Part shown: in pieces, positions 39,511-46,359 of the stretch
How positions within the stretch are numbered: the stretch's first letter is position 1
Layout: each line of letters begins with the position of its first letter
Virus record (IMG/VR): IMGVR_UViG_3300032893_000010
Coordinates: 52,131-116,130 of that record
Origin: a virus
DNA: 64,000 nucleotides
Reading direction: 5' to 3' (one strand)
The notes under the pieces: generated by a model
Databases searched by the model: none
The model's input: only the letters and a program-made list of their open reading frames with translations
What the model was told of the DNA's origin: nothing
Made by a program: the position numbers and the translations under genes

Positions 39511-39625
39511 CCGGTGTGATCTTGTATGTTCTAACTGCCACGCAGAGAGAACATGGCAAAGACTACAGCAAAAGAAAAATGACATGCTTATATGTGAGAT
39601 AGCAACGGAACCAACAGAAAGCTGA
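39508..39625 (+). pseudogene. C-terminal fragment of an HNH endonuclease
   Basis: Directly after tRNA-His the frame reads CDLVCSNCHAERTWQR, matching the ends of the HNH proteins at 49513 and 55325. No N-terminal part exists, so it is a remnant. Confidence 0.65.
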
Positions 39626-39684
39626 AGTACAAGGCAATCTGGCCGGTCTATGGCACAGTTTCAGAGTATGGCCAAACTTGAGAC

Positions 39685-39701
39685 ACTGGTTCGAGTCCAG
39701 T
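39685..39701 (+). other. orphan tRNA T-arm
   Basis: ACTGG-TTCGAGT-CCAGT without a convincing tRNA body. The 39626-39814 interval otherwise shows no gene. Confidence 0.4.
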
Positions 39702-39814
39702 TATAAGTGCTAAGGGTTGAATGGTTATCCCGAACAAGAGAATCAAATACTATAAACAGTCTCTTCGTCAAAAACCATCGTAAATTTAATTTACTTAGAT
39801 CGGAGGTAGTCTTA

Positions 39815-39880
39815 ATGGCCAAGTTCCACGCACGTCCATCTCTCCAGTATCGTTACGAACACTACGACCCACGTTTCTAA
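39815..39880 (+). CDS. possible 21-aa peptide
   Basis: GGAGG precedes ATG; MAKFHARPSLQYRYEHYDPR. Closed by the hairpin at 39893, so it looks like a unit of its own. Confidence 0.45.
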   Translation: MAKFHARPSLQYRYEHYDPRF

Positions 39881-39892
39881 GTTAGTTTCAAG

Positions 39893-39915
39893 TGCACCCA
39901 TACTTCTTGGGTGCA
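39893..39915 (+). terminator. hairpin
   Basis: TGCACCCA and complement around a 7-base loop. No T run. Confidence 0.5.
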
Positions 39916-39918
39916 CCC

Positions 39919-40016
39919 ATATTATCTCAGGGAAGGTGCTTGAGCCAGGGTTGGTGAGGGACTAAAGGGTCTTGAAGCGCATGAGGGCCGGATAGTTGTG
40001 TACTCTGAGATAATAT
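39919..40016 (+). ncRNA. structured RNA of unknown class
   Basis: Twelve-base closing stem ATATTATCTCAG/CTGAGATAATAT. Interior GCCAGGGTT and GACTAAAGGGTC resemble parts of the RNA at 39061. Confidence 0.5.
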
Positions 40017-40021
40017 TACAT

Positions 40022-40094
40022 GCGGCTATAGCTCAGTGGATAGAGCGATAGACTACGGATCTATAGGTCGGGAGTTCAAGTCTCTCTAGCTGCG
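40022..40094 (+). tRNA. tRNA-Arg (ACG)
   Basis: Acceptor GCGGCTA/TAGCTGC, loop CTACGGA, D-arm GCTC/GAGC, T-loop TTCAAGT. Confidence 0.9.
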
Positions 40095-40109
40095 CGGGGA
40101 ATGTTGGTC

Positions 40110-40160
40110 TTTATGGCGCATACGGTTTGGAAGCAACCCCATAAAAGCACAGTAAACCGT
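40110..40160 (+). ncRNA. H-type RNA pseudoknot
   Basis: TTTATGG (40110) pairs with CCATAAA (40139) while ACGGTTT (40122) pairs with AAACCGT (40154): two perfect 7-bp stems in knot order. Confidence 0.7.
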
Positions 40161-40195
40161 TCCACTGAGCCGGACAGTATATTCCGGTATTTTGC

Positions 40196-40269
40196 TGGCT
40201 CTTAATTCAGTCGGTTAGAATGCTTGCCTGATATGCAAGATGTCACAGGTTCAAATCCTGTAGAGCCAA
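40196..40269 (+). tRNA. tRNA-Ile (GAT)
   Basis: Acceptor TGGCTCT/AGAGCCA, loop CTGATAT, T-arm ACAGG/CCTGT. Confidence 0.9.
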
Positions 40270-40305
40270 CGGAATCTGATTCCTTCCAGTTCATCGGAGG
40301 TAATT

Positions 40306-40446
40306 ATGTGTGAACATTTAGAGGCGAGAGTAATAGCGTGGGAAGTAATACAAGGACATAAATACCTCTACATGTACTGCTACGCCTGTGATAAGGCATG
40401 GACAGAAACTGAACCAGTAGTGAGGAGGGAACACGAACCAGAGTAG
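40306..40446 (+). CDS. zinc-binding mini-protein (46 aa)
   Basis: CEH at the start and CYACDKAW later. GGAGG precedes ATG. One of several such genes between tRNAs. Confidence 0.6.
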   Translation: MCEHLEARVIAWEVIQGHKYLYMYCYACDKAWTETEPVVRREHEPE

Positions 40447-40483
40447 GATGCAGGATGAAAAAGAATATTAGCTGGAGGAGAGA

Positions 40484-40612
40484 ATGGCTGTGAATCCTGA
40501 ATGCTGCCCCCATACTAATGCTCATGAAACAGGCAGGACTACGAAGAACGGCATGACAGTAATTTTCATGCATTGCGATACTTGCGGAAAGAACTTCAAA
40601 GAACAAGAATAA
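40484..40612 (+). CDS. zinc-binding mini-protein (42 aa)
   Basis: CCPHTNAHETGR and CDTCGKNFKE, a CCHH-to-CxxC layout similar to the neighbouring genes. TAATG couples it to the next. Confidence 0.6.
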   Translation: MAVNPECCPHTNAHETGRTTKNGMTVIFMHCDTCGKNFKEQE

Positions 40613-40746
40613 TGTCTAAGTCATGTAACCACGCAGACAGAACGTATCAATGTTCTGTTGTTAACCCGAAAAAAAGTATTCGCACTACGTACTGGTATTG
40701 TAATGACTGCCACAAGTTCTTTACTGAAGAAGAAGACATGGATTAG
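40612..40746 (+). CDS. zinc-binding mini-protein (44 aa)
   Basis: CNHADRTYQC and CNDCHKFFTE; same layout as the 40484 protein, so likely a paralog. Ends one base before tRNA-Arg (CCT). Confidence 0.6.
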   Translation: MSKSCNHADRTYQCSVVNPKKSIRTTYWYCNDCHKFFTEEEDMD

Positions 40747-40819
40747 GCTCTGTTAGCTCAGAGGAAAGAGCACAAGTTTCCTAAACTTGGTGCCGCTGGT
40801 TCGAGTCCAGCACAGAGCG
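40747..40819 (+). tRNA. tRNA-Arg (CCT)
   Basis: Acceptor GCTCTGT/ACAGAGC, loop TTCCTAA, T-arm GCTGG/CCAGC. Confidence 0.9.
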
Positions 40820-40967
40820 CGATCCCGCCTATTCATGAAAGCGCTGAAAGTACGAATAGGAAATGGAAGATCGAAACCGTCTTGAGTCCTTGACGGTGCG
40901 GATCGAAAAGTCAGGCATGACTTATTGGACTTGACGTAAACTGGTATTAACCTAGGATAAAGCCAGA
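40820..40967 (+). ncRNA. structured inter-tRNA region
   Basis: Hairpins CCTATTC/GAATAGG, CCGTC/GACGG and AAGTC/GACTT lie in a row between two tRNAs. No ORF or T-arm. Function unknown. Confidence 0.35.
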
Positions 40968-41048
40968 GTGTGTAAACATGCAAAATGCTCCGACTGGTGC
41001 AGGGTACAGTGTCCGAAATGCCATAGGCTAAGTGTGTCGGTCCAGTAA
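40968..41048 (+). CDS. Cys-rich peptide (26 aa)
   Basis: From GTG: CKHAKCSDWCRVQCPKCHRL holds five Cys and two His. Weak AGGA site. Fits the mini-protein set. Confidence 0.4.
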   Translation: MCKHAKCSDWCRVQCPKCHRLSVSVQ

Positions 41049-41128
41049 GGAGAAAAACCTCTGCAACAATGGTGCTTATGTATTCGCGGACGATATACCG
41101 ATGCCGAGATTCACAGAACACCATTTCA

Positions 41129-41200
41129 GCCTCTATAGTACAAGGGAGAGTGCAAGGGTCTTCTAAGCCCTTAATCCGGGTTCGAATCCTGGTGGAGGCG
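41129..41200 (+). tRNA. tRNA-Arg (TCT)
   Basis: Acceptor GCCTCTA/TGGAGGC, loop CTTCTAA, T-loop TTCGAAT. Confidence 0.85.
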
Positions 41201-41268
41201 CAGCCTGGGTGAGTACGTTTAACTATCCCGGCAATTGGCCAACTGCGGAAGATAGTATGTAAAACCCT

Positions 41269-41373
41269 GTCAGTCATGGAAAGTAATGGTTCCTGTGCTA
41301 TAGACTGACTGTGAAGCAGGACGCTGACAATAAGTGATAGGCTAACGAGTGACCATTACCTTATAAGGTTAGC
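41269..41373 (+). ncRNA. pseudoknotted RNA
   Basis: GTCAGTC pairs with GACTGAC; GTAATGGT (41283) pairs with ACCATTAC (41352) while GCTAAC (41341) pairs with GTTAGC (41368), an interlocked order. Contains GCTGACAATAAGTGA, nearly repeated near 45450. Confidence 0.5.
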
Positions 41374-41415
41374 TGGAATCCGCCTGCAACGTACACTTAA
41401 TTTTCGGGAGGTAAC

Positions 41416-41514
41416 ATGAAATGGGAAGGTTGTACTAGAAGCACTACTGGTGGCCATTATTTTGTTAAGATAAATGGTAACTGGGTTTGCAAATTGTGCG
41501 GAGAACCTAAATAA
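41416..41514 (+). CDS. zinc-binding mini-protein (32 aa)
   Basis: GGGAGG before ATG. CTRSTTGGHYFVKINGNWVC then KLCG: C...H...CxxC. Confidence 0.55.
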   Translation: MKWEGCTRSTTGGHYFVKINGNWVCKLCGEPK

Positions 41515-41526
41515 TGCACATTTTTA

Positions 41527-41598
41527 GCTCCCGTAGCTCAATGGCAGAGCAGGAGACTTTTAATCTCTTGGTTCCGGGTTCAAGTCCTGGTGGGAGTA
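41527..41598 (+). tRNA. tRNA-Lys (TTT)
   Basis: Acceptor GCTCCCG/TGGGAGT, loop CTTTTAA, T-loop TTCAAGT. Confidence 0.88.
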
Positions 41599-41680
41599 CG
41601 GCTACTATTTGCACGTAGCAACTGGGCCGCAGTTTTGCATGTTCTGAGGTGAATGAGACAAAACATGCAGAGGAGCTAAT

Positions 41681-41839
41681 ATGGATATAAAGCCTGTTCT
41701 TTACGATCTTACATGTACTCAGTGCGGAGTAAGGTTCAGTATGATGAGTCCTACGGGGCCTAGTAATATCTGCGATGAGTGCGCTGGTATACTGATGGAA
41801 GTGCTGTGGGGACCAGATTTCAGGTCTGTTAAGAACTAA
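41681..41839 (+). CDS. zinc-ribbon protein (52 aa)
   Basis: CTQCGVRFSM and CDECAGILME. AGGAG upstream of ATG. Confidence 0.6.
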   Translation: MDIKPVLYDLTCTQCGVRFSMMSPTGPSNICDECAGILMEVLWGPDFRSVKN

Positions 41840-41860
41840 GTAACATTCTGCGGAGGATGT

Positions 41861-41992
41861 ATGCCTTTAAGAGAGGGACCGCCCTGTAATACCTGCAATG
41901 GTCCTACATTCATAAGCACTAACGCGAATAAGATTTCTACTACTTACTGTGCCGGATGCACTCGACTACCGGACAAATGTACTTGTAAATAA
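41861..41992 (+). CDS. Cys-rich protein (43 aa)
   Basis: CNTCNGPTF, CAGC and CTCK: three pairs, so two metal sites are possible. CGGAGGA precedes ATG. Confidence 0.55.
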   Translation: MPLREGPPCNTCNGPTFISTNANKISTTYCAGCTRLPDKCTCK

Positions 41993-42021
41993 ACTGTACT
42001 GGAGTAATTAACCAGGAAAGT

Positions 42022-42061
42022 AAGGTGCAGTAAGGTTCGATTCCTTGCAGGATTGCACCTT
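42022..42061 (+). ncRNA. acceptor/T-arm minihelix
   Basis: AAGGTGCA pairs with TGCACCTT and encloses GTAAGG-TTCGATT-CCTTGC. It is a tRNA top half with no D or anticodon arm, just upstream of the odd tRNA at 42066. Confidence 0.5.
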
Positions 42062-42065
42062 ATGG

Positions 42066-42141
42066 TGGGCGGTATACCCTCTGTCTTATAAACAGTAGAA
42101 AGGTTAGTAGGTACACGTGGGTTCAAGCCCCACTCGCCCAA
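42066..42141 (+). tRNA. non-canonical tRNA-like element
   Basis: Acceptor TGGGCGG/TCGCCCA and T-arm GTGGG/CCCAC are good, but there is no D-arm: CTGT-CTTATAA-ACAG follows at once (loop would read TAT, Ile), and about 20 unassigned bases precede the T-arm. TACC/GGTA may enclose the middle. Confidence 0.45.
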
Positions 42142-42158
42142 CTAAGGAGTTTTGATAC

Positions 42159-42365
42159 ATGAAACAACCTGAAGAAGTCTATCTGGTGACACAGTATGAC
42201 AGTAAGCCTGATTTCTATCATCCCGCTAAGTCAGTTAAGCTTATGAGCAGGAAAGCGATGCAGATGAAGATTGCATCCTGGCCATCTGACAGGATGAGCT
42301 TTACTATATTGCGTGCTCATATAACTGACTGGGAAGATGTAACAGAAGAACTAATAGGAGGTTAA
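42159..42365 (+). CDS. hypothetical protein (68 aa)
   Basis: AAGGAG before ATG. VYLVTQYDSKPDFYHPAKSV; alpha/beta. A 23-codon ORF follows (42367-42438) after AGGAGG and may be real. Confidence 0.55.
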   Translation: MKQPEEVYLVTQYDSKPDFYHPAKSVKLMSRKAMQMKIASWPSDRMSFTILRAHITDWEDVTEELIGG

Positions 42366-42506
42366 CATGACATTTCATTATGGACACAGTTGGCTGATTT
42401 TCTCTGATATAATCTTAAATATCCCACCTCAAACATAAGACAGGTAATGATCTGCCTGTAGTGGTTAAACTGTGAGTGGATGCGGGACCACTTAAAAACA
42501 CTAAAT

Positions 42507-42579
42507 GGGGTTTTAGCTCAGTTGGTAGAGCGCTAGTTTTGCACACTAGAGGTGAAGAGTTCGATTCTCTTAAGCTCCA
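42507..42579 (+). tRNA. tRNA-Ala (TGC)
   Basis: Acceptor GGGGTTT/AAGCTCC, loop TTTGCAC, T-loop TTCGATT. Confidence 0.9.
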
Positions 42580-42644
42580 CAAGCAAGCTTGACATAGAGT
42601 AGTGCCTGTGTGCCCTTGCGAGTCAGATCACAACTGACACTTAA

Positions 42645-42720
42645 CGGAATATGGCCAAGTTTGGTTTAAGGCGCGTGCTTTGGGAGCACGAGAGCGAAGG
42701 TTCGAATCCTTCTATTCCGA
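42645..42720 (+). tRNA. tRNA-Pro (TGG)
   Basis: Acceptor CGGAATA/TATTCCG, loop TTTGGGA, T-arm GAAGG/CCTTC. Confidence 0.9.
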
Positions 42721-42772
42721 CGGTTCAAGTCTTGTACGGCAGAAACGAAACTATTGATACATGAGGAAAATA

Positions 42773-43372
42773 ATGAAGGTAAGAGTATTAGCCGCTTCTG
42801 CGGCACTGGCTGTGACATCATTTTTTGGTCTTGCTGTTTCCGGGCATACTCCGGTTGCTTCTGCTTCGCAGATTCAGATATGCGGGCAGGACGGTTCTGG
42901 TTATTGCATGAACGACTGGAACAACGGAGGTTCCGGTAATGATGTCAAGATGAATAACGGCGGCACAGGTAACGAGTATTTTGAGGTAGAGCCTATCGAC
43001 AGGTGTAGTGGCTCAGATAACACTACTTCTACTTGTCCAGACAGCTACACAGGCCCGGCAGGTGATTATACCGCGCAGATCGTTTATTTCGGGATCTCAG
43101 GTCATGTTTACTGCATAGGCACAGGAGGTCTTGGACAGGGAGTGCTGACTACATGTAATAATGTCGGTACTGGAACTGGCGGCGGCACTGGGACGGTGAT
43201 AACAGTCGGAGGAGCTAATCTTGACAAGTTCTATGACAGTTATGAATCCCGCACTAACGGGGCTCTGGAATGCGTAGAGTCTGGTGGCAATGTCGGTGTT
43301 GACCTGGCGATGAACCAGCTAGCATCTAATGGGTGCACGGGCTGGGGATATACTCTTACTAACACCTGGTAA
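42773..43372 (+). CDS. secreted Cys-containing protein A
   Basis: 199 residues from ATG 42773, preferred for GAGGA upstream. Signal peptide VLAASAALAVTSFFGLAVSG; mature part has ICGQDGSGYCMNDWNNGG, CSGSDNTTSTC and Gly-rich repeats. A paralog follows at 43407. The CxxxGSGYCxNDW start is common in Streptomyces secreted proteins of unknown role. Confidence 0.7.
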   Translation: MKVRVLAASAALAVTSFFGLAVSGHTPVASASQIQICGQDGSGYCMNDWNNGGSGNDVKMNNGGTGNEYFEVEPIDRCSGSDNTTSTCPDSYTGPAGDYTAQIVYFGISGHVYCIGTGGLGQGVLTTCNNVGTGTGGGTGTVITVGGANLDKFYDSYESRTNGALECVESGGNVGVDLAMNQLASNGCTGWGYTLTNTW

Positions 43373-43406
43373 TACTGTAAGTATCATATAATTAAAGGAA
43401 ATTCTC

Positions 43407-43994
43407 ATGAAATTCAAGGCTATACTGGTCGCGCTTACGATAGCAGCAGTATCGTGTTTTGGTGCGGTGTCATCGGCTTCTGCTTCTTCTCAGGAAATAT
43501 GCGGTAACGGAGGCAGCGGATACTGCCTTAACGACTGGGGAGGAGCTGACCGGGCAGGCGATGCTGTAAAGATGGAGTATGGTAACGGGACTAATGAGAA
43601 TTTCCTTGATTATGCTTTGCTGAAGATGTGCGGATCGGGTAAGGTAACATCAACATGTCCTAATCTCGGCTTGGCCCAGAATGAACTTAAAGGTTTCAAT
43701 CTTGTCGAGATAGTATATGGACCTGGAGGATGCGTAGCTGACAATGGAAGCGGTTACGCTGATCTGGGTACGTGTCCCGATCAGTACGGTAACGGTGGTT
43801 CTAACGGAACCATATACATAGCATATCCAGAGAGCCCAGGATATTGCATTTATTACAACAGGTACTGGACAGGATATTATGGTAGTCTCGCTGGCCTGGA
43901 GTCAGGGGGAAGCGTAGGAGCACAGGCTACGGATGACGCCACAGGTACTATAACTGAGTGGGGTGGCGGCGGGTCTTACTGCGGCCTGTACTAA
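43407..43994 (+). CDS. secreted Cys-containing protein B
   Basis: 195 residues. Signal peptide ending SSASAS; ICGNGGSGYCLNDWGG and CGSGKVTSTCP align with protein A, so they are tandem duplicates. Sec-exported in an intracellular phage suggests action at or outside the host wall. Confidence 0.7.
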   Translation: MKFKAILVALTIAAVSCFGAVSSASASSQEICGNGGSGYCLNDWGGADRAGDAVKMEYGNGTNENFLDYALLKMCGSGKVTSTCPNLGLAQNELKGFNLVEIVYGPGGCVADNGSGYADLGTCPDQYGNGGSNGTIYIAYPESPGYCIYYNRYWTGYYGSLAGLESGGSVGAQATDDATGTITEWGGGGSYCGLY

Positions 43995-44059
43995 GTATGA
44001 GGTGCGTACCCATACTGGCTCGGATTTCGAGCAATAGGAGGAAGTGAGGAAGCTGTCTC

Positions 44060-44530
44060 GTGGTTAAGTATATTTTCGTAGACGTTGATGGGGTAGTAAA
44101 TCCTGTTGTCTTAAGAGAAGGAGGGGAGAAATTGTTGGCCCTTCCACATGGAACGGACACACAAGGCTACTACCTGCGCTTACATAAAGATTACGGCAGG
44201 TGGCTAAAGCAGCTATCAGAAGATACTGAATCTTTCCTGGTATGGGGTTCAACCTGGCAAATACATGCTAACAGATGGGTGGGAGAATATCTTGAGTTAC
44301 CTCATTTGTCACATCTTGACCTTTCTCAGGGAAGGTTTTCTGAGTCTTTAGGTTCTATTAAGGCTGATGCTGCTAATAAATATGCGGATGGCAACAGGTT
44401 CGTCTTCTTTGATGATGAGCCTGATCTAGGTAGCCGCCTGGCTGATAATGGCTTGCATATCCGTATAGATTACAGGTCAGGACTAGAGGAATATCATATA
44501 GAAGAGGCAAGAAACTACCTGCTTTCATGA
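44060..44530 (+). CDS. HAD-family hydrolase-like protein
   Basis: 156 residues from GTG. FVDVDGVVNP (DxDGV), FLVWGSTWQ (motif II Ser/Thr region) and FVFFDDEPD (acidic motif IV) fit the HAD fold. Substrate unknown. GAGGA upstream. Confidence 0.72.
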   Translation: MVKYIFVDVDGVVNPVVLREGGEKLLALPHGTDTQGYYLRLHKDYGRWLKQLSEDTESFLVWGSTWQIHANRWVGEYLELPHLSHLDLSQGRFSESLGSIKADAANKYADGNRFVFFDDEPDLGSRLADNGLHIRIDYRSGLEEYHIEEARNYLLS

Positions 44531-44549
44531 TAGAATGATAAGGTAAATT
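44531..44549 (+). promoter_or_regulatory. late-type promoter P3 (TAGAAT-N6-GTAAAT)
   Basis: TAGAAT 44531-44536, GATAAG, GTAAAT. Identical spacing to P1; gene start 26 bases on. Confidence 0.6.
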
Positions 44550-44574
44550 ACTTTCATGAAAGGAGCCATTTCTA

Positions 44575-44949
44575 ATGGCAGCAGGACTATCAATTTACTA
44601 CCTGTACGGTTACCCAGGCAATGTGGCATCAAGTTCTCTGGTAGATTCTTCTTCGTTTACCTACACTTCTGGTGTTTCCACAACACATGCTGGTGCTTAC
44701 ATAGCTGGTTATCTTGACGGTGAGAACAGAGCTAAGATGTTCTACACAGATGGTTCGTCTATCGCTCTTCCGACTCTGGTATCAGTTACTCAGGTGTCTA
44801 TGACAGATGCTTCTGGCACATCTAAGACTGGCGGATACTATGTAGTTCTTTCATTTGCAGCAGGTTCACCGGATGCTACATCAGCAAACTCAGAGATTTA
44901 CCTTGATCAGAATGGTCTGCTTATCGTAGCTGGAACGGCTTACGGATAA
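44575..44949 (+). CDS. structural-like protein, paralog 1
   Basis: 124 residues. LPTLVSVTQVSMTDASG and IYLDQNGLLIVAGT align with the protein at 47330 (LPKLVTITQVS; MSALLIIAST). Ser/Thr/Tyr-rich beta character and a late-type promoter suggest a virion decoration or fibre protein. Confidence 0.6.
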   Translation: MAAGLSIYYLYGYPGNVASSSLVDSSSFTYTSGVSTTHAGAYIAGYLDGENRAKMFYTDGSSIALPTLVSVTQVSMTDASGTSKTGGYYVVLSFAAGSPDATSANSEIYLDQNGLLIVAGTAYG

Positions 44950-45008
44950 TATGTGGACTAGGAAGCACATGCTCAGGCCAGTAGCTAGGTGCGAGTCTGG
45001 AGCTTGAA

Positions 45009-45057
45009 AAATTTCAGTTCAAAAGGTATTGACATTCAGGTCATAACCTGTTAGAAT
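45009..45057 (+). promoter_or_regulatory. promoter with AAATTTC-like element
   Basis: AAAAATTTCAGTT near 45006-45018, TTGACA 45029-45034, 17 bases, TAGAAT 45052-45057. Confidence 0.65.
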
Positions 45058-45071
45058 GTACTTGTTACAGC

Positions 45072-45105
45072 TACGGTGGGGACGCGCCGGCGCGTCCCCA
45101 CCGTA
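45072..45105. repeat. 34-bp perfect palindrome in a 5' leader
   Basis: TACGGTGGGGACGCGCC followed directly by its complement, very GC-rich against its surroundings. It lies between a promoter and the ribosome site of the His/Cys-rich gene. Confidence 0.9.
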
Positions 45106-45132
45106 TCAAACATCAGGAGGGAGGGAAGTAAT

Positions 45133-45252
45133 ATGCTGCATGCTTACTATTTTGCGTGTCATCCTCATTTCTTTGAGTTCGTAAGAGGATGTCACCTGCA
45201 TCACCATTGTTTTGATCTGTTCAGGCATTTCCATCACTGTTTCAGGCGATAA
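45133..45252 (+). CDS. His/Cys-rich protein (39 aa)
   Basis: CHPHFFEFVRGCHLHHHCFD and HFHHC: nine His, four Cys. AGGAGGGAGG upstream. No signal peptide. A metal chelator is plausible. Confidence 0.6.
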   Translation: MLHAYYFACHPHFFEFVRGCHLHHHCFDLFRHFHHCFRR

Positions 45253-45299
45253 ACAATTTCGTGAGGCTCCGAGGGTAACCTTGGATTACCTCACATCAT

Positions 45300-45382
45300 G
45301 CCAGTATATCCAAGCGGCTCAAAGGGCGCGGTCTGTAAAACCGTTGGTTATACCTTCCTAGGTTCGAATCCTAGTGCTGGCA
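45300..45382 (+). tRNA. tRNA-Tyr (GTA)
   Basis: Acceptor GCCAGTA/TGCTGGC, loop CTGTAAA, long variable arm as expected for Tyr, T-loop TTCGAAT. Confidence 0.88.
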
Positions 45383-45481
45383 CGTGTTCCATAGGATCAC
45401 ATTGCGACTATCAATAGTTCAATTTAATCCTTCATTAAGTAGGAGCTGACAATAGGTGACCGAAAACAATGAAGGTATCGT

Positions 45482-45555
45482 GGCGCTCTAGCCCAACGGC
45501 AGGAGGCACATGCCTTAGGAGCATGACAGTGTGAGTTCGAATCTCACGGGCGCTA
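45482..45555 (+). tRNA. tRNA-Leu (TAG), short variable loop
   Basis: Acceptor GGCGCTC/GGGCGCT, loop CTTAGGA, discriminator A. Only five variable bases (ACAGT), unlike bacterial Leu tRNAs. Confidence 0.8.
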
Positions 45556-45558
45556 CTT

Positions 45559-45674
45559 TGAGAATATGGCTGAACGCCTCATAAAAGGGCGGCAGTAGGG
45601 AAGAAAGGTTCAAGAATCTGACTTCCTGACACCGTTGAGGCAAAAATCGACTAGTCTTATGTCCGCTATTCTCA
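45559..45674 (+). ncRNA. structured RNA of unknown class
   Basis: Nested stems TGAGAATA/TATTCTCA, GCCTCA/TGAGGC and GGGAAG/CTTCCT. The following 45675-45793 also folds (TGCTGA/TCAGCA, GAGAGG/CCTCTT). Confidence 0.45.
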
Positions 45675-45793
45675 ATACCACTAGATACTGCTGATGAGAG
45701 GGTGATCCTCTTACATATACGGAATCCGAGGAAGCATAGTTCCGGGGGGATTATAAGCCTAAGTATGTCTATGCTCAGCAAGTCTAGTATCAA

Positions 45794-45865
45794 GGTTCTT
45801 TAGTGAAACTGGAATCACGATTGGTTGAAGCCCAGTAGTTGTCAGTTCGAGCCTGGCGGGAACCA
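45794..45865 (+). tRNA. tRNA-Phe (GAA)
   Basis: Acceptor GGTTCTT/GGGAACC, D-arm GTGA/TCAC, loop TTGAAGC, T-loop TTCGAGC. An orphan T-arm (CTGG-TTCGAAT-CCAG) with CTTCCCA follows at 45890-45916. Confidence 0.85.
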
Positions 45866-45941
45866 CTAAAGATTACCAGAACAGAAGGCTACTGGTTCGA
45901 ATCCAGTACTTCCCACGAAAGCATCTTAAAAGGAGGATAAG

Positions 45942-46157
45942 ATGGATATAATTCGTGACATAGATTCAGCAGAAAACGGTAAAGATGCTGAGAAGAAGAG
46001 AAAGTTCTGGGCATCTAAGATAACAAATCTAGGAGCAGAGAAGATAGCCGGTGCCAGCATCAGGCGTGTTAATAAGAATGACTGGCGTGTTGACCTGTTC
46101 CTGTACGTAGACAGGAATTCGTCAGAATTCAAGGACTTCATGAGAAGGTTCAGATGA
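45942..46157 (+). CDS. hypothetical protein (71 aa)
   Basis: AGGAGG before ATG. Acidic and basic helices (KDAEKKRKFWASKITNLG). Overlaps the next gene by four bases. Confidence 0.55.
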   Translation: MDIIRDIDSAENGKDAEKKRKFWASKITNLGAEKIAGASIRRVNKNDWRVDLFLYVDRNSSEFKDFMRRFR

Positions 46158-46357
46158 CGGCTATAGGTGGCTACGTAAAACGTAAGGATAGGGTAAAACA
46201 GGAAGTATATGACAGGTTTTATGACGGGACGCATTGTCCTAATTGCGGGGCTAACTACAAATACGTAGCAATGTGGCCGCATATATGCAAGGAAATCCTT
46301 TACCAGTCTATGCCTATACTTAATTTTGTGCCGTTTGAAGTTGATAATAAGGAGTAG
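46154..46357 (+). CDS. zinc-ribbon protein (67 aa)
   Basis: HCPNCGANYKYVAMWPHIC: C-x2-C...H-x2-C. Upstream overlap ATGA. Ends next to the frameshifted zinc gene. Confidence 0.6.
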   Translation: MTAIGGYVKRKDRVKQEVYDRFYDGTHCPNCGANYKYVAMWPHICKEILYQSMPILNFVPFEVDNKE

Positions 46358-46359
46358 AC

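Noticed and set aside
39269-39625. A 118-codon open frame.
   Set aside because: It runs through tRNA-Trp and tRNA-His; only the last part is coding-like and is the HNH remnant.
40753-41277. A 174-codon minus-strand ORF.
   Set aside because: It is antisense to two tRNAs and structured RNA.
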